Positions 1-6,204 of a stretch of 6,204 nucleotides of DNA are shown here, piece by piece. A program made the position numbers and the translations under genes. Within the stretch, counting starts at the first letter, position 1. Each line of letters opens with the position of its first letter. Under the pieces are notes generated by a model that saw only the letters and a list, made by a program, of their open reading frames with translations, was not told the origin of the DNA and did not search any database. The stretch lies in NCBI GenBank assembly GCA_003229345.1, contig QIDN01000462.1, positions 1 through 6,204 of the forward strand. Direction: 5' to 3'. Origin of the DNA: Nitrospirota bacterium (GTDB lineage Bacteria > Nitrospinota > Nitrospinia > Nitrospinales > Nitrospinaceae).

Positions 1-742
1 TGAACAAGGAGATGATGATAGTACAAATGGCGATGCCTTGGAGTTTATGGCGCTCGTCTTTGGCAGGGATTTTCGTTATCCCAACGCTGGCCAGGTTGTG
101 GCAAAGTACGGAAACTCCCAACCCCGCACTCATCAGAATTGCCAATTCGGTGGAGAGGGAGATATTGATACCCATGTGGTTGAGCGTGGCCAGGGCCAGG
201 GCGAGGGGTGCCAGGCATAGGAAATAAGGCCACCACACCCAGCCCGTTCTGGATTCCTTGTGCCGGGTGAGCATGCGCATGCCGAACCAGAAAAGACAGA
301 TCAGCATTCCCGCCGACAAATAATCGAAAGTCGCTTTTTCTCTTTGCTCTTTACGAATATGGTTCAGAGCACCCAGGACGTATTGCGCGACTTCCTCTTC
401 ACCCATTTCATAATATCCACCCTTAGCGGTGTCGTAGGCGAACACGCGCGCGGTGATGGATTCCGCCGGCAGGGAGATGGCCCGGTATTTGTTTTTGCCG
501 GCCGATTCGATTTCCAGATAAACAATTCCATTATGATATTTTAAATTGTACTTTTGGATTTCCGTAAGGTTTTTGGCGTAGCGATTGTTTTCTTTATGGA
601 ACTGGTCCTGGATGACCATCAAGTCTTGTAACGCTTGCCGCGCCTGGGCGTCTTGGTCATTTTCAAAGATGCGGGTGCATCCGCTGGCACAAAGGGCTAT
701 GATAATCAGCCAGAGCCATGGCCGCTGTAGGATTGGATTCAT
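1..742 (-). CDS. Lipoprotein-like multi-pass membrane protein, 3' end outside the window
   Basis: A reading frame without stops runs leftward from an ATG at 742 to the window edge (247 codons visible). I translated it by hand. The N-terminus is a hydrophobic signal (residues 9-20) followed by CASGC, a plausible lipobox with Cys22 as the lipidated residue; Ala instead of Leu at -3 makes it imperfect. Residues 23-135 are hydrophilic and probably periplasmic. The stretch around residues 34-62 (ALQDLMVIQDQFHKENNRYA and following) resembles the segment after the first helix in type IV pilin-like proteins, but no pilin N-terminal methylation motif is seen. Hydrophobic segments follow at about 138-158, 168-187, 198-221 and from 235 to the edge, so the C-terminal half is an integral membrane domain. 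I do not recognise the family. A promoter at 778-806 supports this start; no clear Shine-Dalgarno precedes it. The gene is real by codon pattern and length, its function unknown. Confidence 0.8.
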   Translation of the reverse strand, partial: MNPILQRPWLWLIIIALCASGCTRIFENDQDAQARQALQDLMVIQDQFHKENNRYAKNLTEIQKYNLKYHNGIVYLEIESAGKNKYRAISLPAESITARVFAYDTAKGGYYEMGEEEVAQYVLGALNHIRKEQREKATFDYLSAGMLICLFWFGMRMLTRHKESRTGWVWWPYFLCLAPLALALATLNHMGINISLSTELAILMSAGLGVSVLCHNLASVGITKIPAKDERHKLQGIAICTIIISLF

Positions 743-777
743 TTCGGTAATGGATTCGTAGAAAATTAAAGGCCAAA

Positions 778-806
778 CTTATACCACACGAACCGGATCA
801 CGGCAA
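778..806 (-). promoter_or_regulatory. Extended -10 sigma70-type promoter for the leftward membrane-protein gene
   Basis: Read on the minus strand, TTGCCG (801-806) and TATAAG (778-783) are separated by exactly 17 bp. A TG one base before the -10 hexamer (TGGTATAAG) makes it an extended -10. The -35 matches the consensus at 4 of 6 positions and the -10 at 5 of 6. Transcription would begin near 771, about 30 nt before the ATG at 742. This is inferred from sequence pattern only. I found no comparable promoter reading rightward to the pyrophosphatase gene in the 743-848 gap. Confidence 0.5.
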
Positions 807-848
807 GACAAGCCGCCGGTCAACCGCATTCGTGACTAGCCAGGTATT

Positions 849-1406
849 ATGAAGCATCATGCCATCTGGACGCAATTGAAGTTTGTCACCGGAAATCCCA
901 ACAAACTCCGCGAGGCCCAGGAAATCCTGGGGATTGAGATGGAGCAGGGGACGGCTGATCACCTGCACGAAATCCAGACCAACGATATCTGCCAATTGAT
1001 CGAGCACAAGGTCACGGAAGCCTGGCGCGAATTCCAGTGCCCGGTTCTGGTGGAGGATTCGGGGCTGATCTTTACCGCTTGGAATGGTCTACCCGGCGCT
1101 CTGGTCAAGTGGTTCGAAAAGAGTGTCGGGTGTGAGGGCATGCTGAAAATGCTGGAATCATTCGACAATCGGCAGGCCGAGGCCGTCTGTTTGGCCGCAG
1201 TGTACGATGGCAAAACCATGGTCATCGGGGAGGGCCGGGTGTCCGGAACGATTGCCCGCGAAATCCGAGGGAGTCAGGGATTCGGATGGGATGTGATTTT
1301 TATCCCCGACGGCGAAACCCGGACCTACGCCGAAATGAGTCCGCAGGAAAAAAACGCCCGGTCGCATCGCCGGCAGGCATTTGAATCCCTCAAAAGCCAA
1401 TTATGA
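849..1406 (+). CDS. Non-canonical purine NTP pyrophosphatase, ITPA/HAM1 (RdgB) family
   Basis: A 185-residue cytoplasmic enzyme predicted to hydrolyse ITP, dITP and XTP to the monophosphate and pyrophosphate, keeping deaminated purines out of DNA and RNA. Visible family motifs are TGNPNKLREA (14-23, phosphate-binding loop with Lys19), LVEDSGL (67-73, with the metal/catalytic Asp70), NGLPGA (79-84), GFGWDVIFIP (144-153) and KNARSHRRQA (168-177, with the base-recognising SHR). Length fits the family (about 185-205). Several details match human ITPA and archaeal members rather than E. coli RdgB: the segment PGALVKWFEKSVGCEGMLKM (82-101), compared with PGPYIKWF in ITPA, and TYAEMSPQEKNARSHR (159-174). 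Start at the ATG at 849 puts the P-loop at the usual distance from the N-terminus; AGG at 842-844 is a weak ribosome site. The 3' end overlaps the opposing HEPN-type gene by 6 bp. Called rdgB or itpA-like; I leave the symbol empty because the subfamily is unsettled. Confidence 0.93.
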   Translation: MKHHAIWTQLKFVTGNPNKLREAQEILGIEMEQGTADHLHEIQTNDICQLIEHKVTEAWREFQCPVLVEDSGLIFTAWNGLPGALVKWFEKSVGCEGMLKMLESFDNRQAEAVCLAAVYDGKTMVIGEGRVSGTIAREIRGSQGFGWDVIFIPDGETRTYAEMSPQEKNARSHRRQAFESLKSQL

Positions 1407-1811
1407 GTTCTGTTCTAATTCCGAAAGCCGCTCGAACAGCGTTTTAAGTTGTTCACGGTATTTTTCAAGGTTGGCGAAAATAGTATTGGCGTTTTTAGAG
1501 ACAGACTCCGGTTTCATGTTTTCGTAGTCTTGGAGCATGCTTTTCCATGCGGTTCCCTCCGGTAACCACTCCATACGCTCCGCCAGCGCAAAGCATTCCT
1601 CCGGCGACTCGCAGGTTATATTTTGTTTCAGGGCACCGGCCCGAATGCATTTCACCGCCGTGCTGAAAGTGAACTCAAAACGCTGGAGCGCGGCGTCCCG
1701 GTAATAATCCGTTAGCTCGTTCTTCTCCATTTGCTGAAGCCACTGCAGGTTCCAGTCCAGCTGGTTCAATAGGATTTTCAATGGAGGCAGTGCCTCCGGG
1801 TTCGCAGTCAT
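1401..1811 (-). CDS. HI0074-family nucleotidyltransferase substrate-binding (HEPN-fold) protein, orphan
   Basis: A 136-residue, all-helical, soluble protein. The central LQRFEFTFSTAVK (42-54), then SPEECFALAERMEWL (69-83) and a C-terminal helix ending in a coiled-coil-like Leu/Glu-rich segment (115-133), match the pattern of HI0074-type 'nucleotidyltransferase substrate-binding' proteins (compare IQKFEFVYELSLK in HI0074). These HEPN-fold proteins normally pair with a small MNT nucleotidyltransferase encoded next to them, as in HI0073/HI0074. No such partner lies on either side here. The family's RNxxxHTY segment is replaced by ENMKPESV (97-104), so the Arg and His of the HEPN Rx4-6H motif are both Glu. 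An upstream in-frame stop immediately before the ATG fixes the start at or after 1811; there is no clear Shine-Dalgarno. It converges on the pyrophosphatase gene, sharing TTATGA at 1401-1406 for both stops. The family call is from memory of the consensus, so moderate confidence. Confidence 0.72.
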   Translation of the reverse strand: MTANPEALPPLKILLNQLDWNLQWLQQMEKNELTDYYRDAALQRFEFTFSTAVKCIRAGALKQNITCESPEECFALAERMEWLPEGTAWKSMLQDYENMKPESVSKNANTIFANLEKYREQLKTLFERLSELEQNS

Positions 1812-1854
1812 GGATCAATTTTATTTCATAAATGTCCGAAAATGGGAAGAACTT

Positions 1855-1883
1855 TTGAATTGACGATTTTATAATGATATTCT
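1855..1883 (+). promoter_or_regulatory. Candidate promoter for the DUF1566-acs operon
   Basis: TTGAAT (1855-1860) and TATTCT (1878-1883) are 17 bp apart, and TG at 1875-1876 gives an extended -10 (TGATATTCT). Both hexamers match consensus at 4 of 6. A start near 1890 would leave a leader of about 46 nt carrying the ribosome site at 1923-1929. A perfect TATAAT at 1870-1875 lies inside the spacer but has no acceptable -35 at 16-18 bp. The 1812-1935 gap is AT-rich and divergent, so a promoter is expected here, but the exact choice is uncertain. Confidence 0.4.
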
Positions 1884-1922
1884 CTACCCTCATTTTCGAA
1901 ACCCCGGGATTTTTCAAGAATC

Positions 1923-1929
1923 AGGTGAT
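1923..1929 (+). promoter_or_regulatory. Shine-Dalgarno for the DUF1566 gene
   Basis: AGGTGAT matches the 16S anti-Shine-Dalgarno complement (AGGAGGTGATC) over seven bases and ends 6 nt before the ATG at 1936. It decides this start over the overlapping out-of-frame GTG (1926) and ATG (1928). Confidence 0.6.
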
Positions 1930-1935
1930 GACTTT

Positions 1936-2358
1936 ATGGCCGAACAGGAACGATTTGTCGATAATGGCGACGAAACGATTACCGACCACGAAACAGGATT
2001 GATGTGGAAAAAAACCGACACCATGATCGACCTGAAAAAGTGGGTGAACTACCAGGAGGCCGTGGACTATGCCCGCGAGCTGAGAGAAAATAAGTTCGCC
2101 GGGTATGACGATTGGAGATTACCCTCCAAAGACGAAATGCTGTCTTTGTATAATGAATCCTTTTCGCAGACCGACAAGTTCGGCAAGACCGTTCACATCA
2201 GCGATAAATTTGCCAGCGGTTGCGGGTTTTCGATGATCGCGAAGCAGGTGGACGGACGGATGCGCACCTGGGTTTTGAAAATACGGGACGGGGAGTTTGA
2301 GCAACCTGACGGGTTATGGACCCTGGCCGAGGCCGCCAGGGCGGTACGTGCACTGTAA
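1936..2358 (+). CDS. DUF1566 (Lcl C-terminal-like) domain protein encoded upstream of acs
   Basis: A 140-residue protein that is essentially one DUF1566/Lcl_C domain. It opens with RFVDNGDETITDHETGLMW (6-24), the typical 'D..TGLMW' strand, continues with WVNYQEAVDYARELR (36-50) and the signature GYDDWRLPSKDEM (56-68), and closes with ARAVRAL, resembling the usual 'VR' final strand. In other bacteria this domain occurs in secreted or surface proteins such as the Legionella collagen-like protein and in lipoproteins. Here there is no signal peptide, lipobox or membrane segment, so the protein should stay in the cytoplasm. Its biochemical function is unknown. It lies 18 bp upstream of acs on the same strand, with a good ribosome site of its own, so the two are very likely co-transcribed. 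Whether it acts on acetyl-CoA synthetase or acetate metabolism is inference from position only. Confidence 0.87.
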   Translation: MAEQERFVDNGDETITDHETGLMWKKTDTMIDLKKWVNYQEAVDYARELRENKFAGYDDWRLPSKDEMLSLYNESFSQTDKFGKTVHISDKFASGCGFSMIAKQVDGRMRTWVLKIRDGEFEQPDGLWTLAEAARAVRAL

Positions 2359-2361
2359 ATA

Positions 2362-2368
2362 AGAGGAG
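2362..2368 (+). promoter_or_regulatory. Strong Shine-Dalgarno for acs
   Basis: AGAGGAG ends 8 nt before the ATG at 2377 and lies wholly in the 18-bp gap after the DUF1566 stop codon (TAA 2356-2358). It fixes the acs start and shows that acs has its own initiation site rather than relying on translational coupling. Confidence 0.75.
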
Positions 2369-2376
2369 TTTTCTTC

Positions 2377-4344
<1,968 letters not shown>

Positions 4345-4381
4345 AGAAAAACGAAGGCAGGGTTCAGCGCAGGGACTTATA

Positions 4382-4420
4382 AGGGATCATGGAGCAGATT
4401 GCCTCCACTCCATGATTCTT
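4382..4420 (+). terminator. Stem-loop downstream of acs, possible terminator
   Basis: Bases 4382-4394 pair with 4408-4420. The inner nine pairs (ATCATGGAG with CTCCATGAT) are perfect, and the outer four include two G-U pairs. The loop is 13 nt. It begins 38 nt after the acs stop. No uninterrupted T-run follows, only TTCTTCG, and a second small hairpin (TTCGC 4419-4423 with GCGAA 4430-4434) abuts it. It may act as a weak terminator or as a 3'-end stabilising structure. Confidence 0.4.
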
Positions 4421-4432
4421 CGCTAATCGGCG

Positions 4433-4454
4433 AAAAAGGAAAGGTCCCCCTTCC
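4433..4454 (-). terminator. Possible intrinsic terminator for the TPR gene
   Basis: Read leftward, GGAAGG (4449-4454) can pair with CCTTTCC (4438-4444) with one bulged T and a 4-nt loop, followed directly by five T (4437 to 4433). It lies about 165 nt past the TPR stop codon. The stem is short and bulged, so this is only a candidate. Confidence 0.3.
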
Positions 4455-4566
4455 TCCCCCAAATGTATTGAACGCTTGTATCGGAAGCAGTTACTTTATT
4501 TCAATTGCTCCGGGTTGTCAACGGAATTATTCTGATTTCTTGAGGCTTAGGGGTTTTCCGTGGTTT

Positions 4567-4597
4567 TTATCCACAGGTAATTCACAATCAATTCACA
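4567..4597 (+). repeat. Three DnaA-box-like 9-mers in an exact 11-bp array
   Basis: TTATCCACA (4567-4575) is a perfect match to the DnaA-box consensus TTATNCACA. It is followed by TAATTCACA (4578-4586, one mismatch) and CAATTCACA (4589-4597, two mismatches), all in the same orientation. The start-to-start distance is exactly 11 bp both times, about one helical turn, and the last two share AATTCACA. The periods before (4556) and after (4600) do not continue the pattern. The array sits between two gene ends, 23 bp from the TPR stop. DnaA binding is inferred, and no dnaA, dnaN or par gene is in the window. Confidence 0.5.
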
Positions 4598-4619
4598 GGC
4601 CTCATTGAATTCCGCTGTT

Positions 4620-6204
4620 TTACATACTTTTCAGGGCCAAACGGTATTTGACCTCATTCAGTCCTTTGTGGCTCAGCGGGTTGAGGGGCTGATGCCGGAT
4701 GGCTTGATTGAAGGCTTCCCGGGATTCCGCCAGCCGGTTGAGATTCAGATAAGTCCATCCCAGGCCATCGTGTACCTCCGGCCAGTCCCGATGATGGTTC
4801 AATGCTTCCAACCAATGTTCCAGCGCTTCCTTGTACTTTTTCTGCTGGAGCAAAGTGCGTGCCAGTTTGGTGCGGGCACTGGTCATAATGTTGATGTTTA
4901 AGCCGGGTTCGTTGCCACCGTTTTTTTCAGTAACCGGGTGAGTGTTGGGATTTCTCTTGAGACTTCTTTTGAGGTGAGCCTCTGCTTCTTGCCATTGCTT
5001 CATCTTGTGAAAATTGTATCCCAGACCTTTCATGGCTTCTGAAGAGCGCGACTGAGACGCCAGAGCAGTGTTGAACATCTTGATGGAGTCTTCGAACTGG
5101 TTGCGATGGTAATACGCCCAGCCGATGTGGTTGTAGACTTGCCATCCGAACCGTTCTTTGGCCAGGATGTTTTTAAAATCATCCGACGCCGCGATTTCGG
5201 GATCGAGCGAGATCGCCTTCAAAAAATATTCGACTCCCAAGTCGGGATCGCCGTGTTGATACTCGATCCAACCGATCGCCATGTAAACGGAAGCTCTTAG
5301 CGGTTTGCGCCGGGTTTTGGCCAGAAAGTATTCCTTGGCCGTTGCCGTGTCCCAACTTCTCAAAATGCTCCAGTCCAGCTTGTAAATGACTTCCTTGTGA
5401 TCGGGTATGAGGGTATCGGCGACAATTAAATTTTTAGCCGCCTTTTCATATTGGCCGAGGTGGTAGTAAGCCATTCCCAATCCTCGGGTCCAGTGCGATT
5501 CGTATTCCTGCCGCACCCGTATCTTTTCAAAATTCTGGATGGCCAGTTTGTATTGCGTTTTGCCGATCTGGCTGAATCCCAGACCGCTGTAGGCCTTGGC
5601 CAGGGCAAACGTCATGGTGGGACTGGACCGATGCTCCTCAATATAGTCGAAGTACAGGTAGGAGGCATTTTTATAGTCCCCTTTTCTCATTTTCTGGTCG
5701 GCTTGGTACAGTTTGGAAACCAGTGTTCCGCTTAAATGACGCATGCCCTCCAGTGCCGCTGGATCTTTGGGGTCCTTGTCCAAAGCGGTTTCGAACCGTT
5801 TCAAAGCCTTATCTTCCTGACCGCGTTTCAGGGCGATCCAGCCCAACGCGCTGTGGGGATAGGACCAGTCGGGGTAACTTTGATTCAGTTGTGCGAACTT
5901 TTCCTCAGCGATGCGGTATTTGTGGATATCAAAATAATGCTTGGCCACCGAAGCCTTGGCCTGGAGACTTTTTTTAACTTCGAGAATTCCCAATTGGATC
6001 CCGATGAATCGGTTGCGTTGTTTCCAGGTTGTATTAAATATTTTTTCCGCTTCGATCAGGTTGCCGGTTTTCAGGAGACTCCAGGCTAATCCGTTGCGGG
6101 CGTCCAGATTGTGAGCGACTTCCTGGGGCAGGCTTTGAAAAGCGGCCAACGCTCTTTTGAAAAGTTTTTTGCGGTAAAGGCGCCAGGCTTCTTCAAGTGC
6201 CGGG
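4620..6204 (-). CDS. TPR-repeat protein, 5' end outside the window
   Basis: A leftward frame open from the right edge to a TAA at 4620-4622, giving 527 visible residues. The TTG codon at 6147-6149 is not a convincing start: the frame continues upstream without a stop as PALEEAWRLYRKKLFKRA, itself repeat-like, so the real start is beyond 6204. The whole visible part consists of tetratricopeptide helices. Clear units begin near residues 38 (GLAWSLLKTG), 119 (ALGWIALKRG), 241 (GLGMAYYHLG), 309 (AIGWIEYQHG), 359 (HIGWAYYHRN), 393 (GLGYNFHKMK), about 447 (KLARTLLQQK) and 480 (GLGWTYLNLN), most followed by the A..F/L..AL..P pattern; more degenerate units fill the gaps. Trp after the Leu-Gly pair recurs in many repeats. 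TPRs are protein-protein scaffolds; the partner and any signal peptide or N-terminal domain cannot be judged. A non-repeat linker rich in Asn, Gly and Pro lies around residues 418-442. Confidence 0.9.
   Translation of the reverse strand, partial: PALEEAWRLYRKKLFKRALAAFQSLPQEVAHNLDARNGLAWSLLKTGNLIEAEKIFNTTWKQRNRFIGIQLGILEVKKSLQAKASVAKHYFDIHKYRIAEEKFAQLNQSYPDWSYPHSALGWIALKRGQEDKALKRFETALDKDPKDPAALEGMRHLSGTLVSKLYQADQKMRKGDYKNASYLYFDYIEEHRSSPTMTFALAKAYSGLGFSQIGKTQYKLAIQNFEKIRVRQEYESHWTRGLGMAYYHLGQYEKAAKNLIVADTLIPDHKEVIYKLDWSILRSWDTATAKEYFLAKTRRKPLRASVYMAIGWIEYQHGDPDLGVEYFLKAISLDPEIAASDDFKNILAKERFGWQVYNHIGWAYYHRNQFEDSIKMFNTALASQSRSSEAMKGLGYNFHKMKQWQEAEAHLKRSLKRNPNTHPVTEKNGGNEPGLNINIMTSARTKLARTLLQQKKYKEALEHWLEALNHHRDWPEVHDGLGWTYLNLNRLAESREAFNQAIRHQPLNPLSHKGLNEVKYRLALKSM

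Larger units (their letters stand above)
4345..4619. other. Intergenic region between converging acs and TPR genes
   Basis: This 275-bp stretch separates two 3' ends, so no promoter is expected. It holds a 13-bp stem-loop near acs, a smaller hairpin, a possible leftward terminator, and at its right end a three-unit DnaA-box-like array. A 69-codon rightward frame (4399-4608, TTG start) crosses it but has no ribosome site or recognisable domain. I see no tRNA or recognisable small RNA. Confidence 0.6.

Noticed and set aside
260..544. A 94-codon plus-strand frame
   Set aside because: It is antisense to the leftward membrane-protein gene, which has a signal peptide, membrane helices and a promoter. 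The frame shows no domain or ribosome site.
1401..1811. An active HEPN/MNT toxin-antitoxin module
   Set aside because: There is no nucleotidyltransferase gene on either side, and the Arg-His catalytic pair is replaced by Glu, so an active module is not supported.
1870..1875. A perfect TATAAT in the 1812-1935 gap as the -10 of the operon promoter
   Set aside because: No acceptable -35 hexamer lies 16-18 bp upstream, and the overlapping TTGAAT-N17-TATTCT with extended -10 is a better pair. I cannot exclude its use.
4399..4608. A 69-codon plus-strand frame in the acs-TPR intergenic region
   Set aside because: It starts with TTG inside a hairpin loop, lacks a ribosome site, and its composition does not look like a protein domain.
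5921..5929. TGTGGATAT, a near DnaA box on the minus strand
   Set aside because: It has one mismatch, is isolated and lies inside TPR coding sequence, so chance is the best explanation.
5736..6089. A 117-codon plus-strand frame
   Set aside because: It is antisense to the TPR gene, whose repeats are unmistakable in the other strand.

Overview
This window looks like ordinary chromosome from a Gram-negative bacterium of moderate GC content. It carries six protein genes, two of which are cut by the window edges. The mix is a lipoprotein-like membrane protein, an ITPA-type nucleotide house-cleaning enzyme, an acetate-specific acetyl-CoA synthetase, a DUF1566 protein and a large TPR protein. This would suit a Nitrospinota-like or deltaproteobacteria-like lineage, but that assignment is a tentative impression. 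There is no rRNA, tRNA, CRISPR array, transposase, integrase or phage gene, and no obvious compositional island.

Layout from left to right. (1) 1-742, minus strand: 5' part of a gene for a lipoprotein-like, multi-pass membrane protein whose 3' end lies outside the window. (2) 743-848: divergent intergenic region with a good extended -10 promoter reading left. (3) 849-1406, plus: an ITPA/HAM1-family (d)ITP/XTP pyrophosphatase whose sequence resembles the eukaryotic/archaeal branch more than E. coli RdgB. (4) 1401-1811, minus: a HI0074-type nucleotidyltransferase substrate-binding (HEPN-fold) protein. Its stop codon overlaps the stop region of the pyrophosphatase gene tail to tail. (5) 1812-1935: divergent, AT-rich intergenic region with a candidate promoter for the rightward pair. 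(6) 1936-2358 and 2377-4344, plus: a small DUF1566 protein followed 18 bp later by acetyl-CoA synthetase (acs), almost certainly one operon. (7) 4345-4619: intergenic region between two gene ends, with hairpins that may be terminators and an unexplained array of three DnaA-box-like 9-mers spaced exactly 11 bp apart. (8) 4620-6204, minus: a TPR-repeat protein that is open to the right edge; its true start lies outside the window.

Functionally, acs turns acetate, ATP and CoA into acetyl-CoA. Its catalytic lysine sits in the PKTRSGK motif, the usual target of reversible acetylation. The co-transcribed DUF1566 protein has no known role, and the pairing is one of the more interesting points here. 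The pyrophosphatase removes deaminated purine nucleotides. The HEPN-type protein lacks a nucleotidyltransferase partner next door and has lost the catalytic Arg and His, so it does not look like an active toxin-antitoxin module.

No clear new defence or mobile system is present. The observations most worth following are the helically phased DnaA-box-like array between acs and the TPR gene, the DUF1566-acs operon, and the orphan degenerate HEPN protein.
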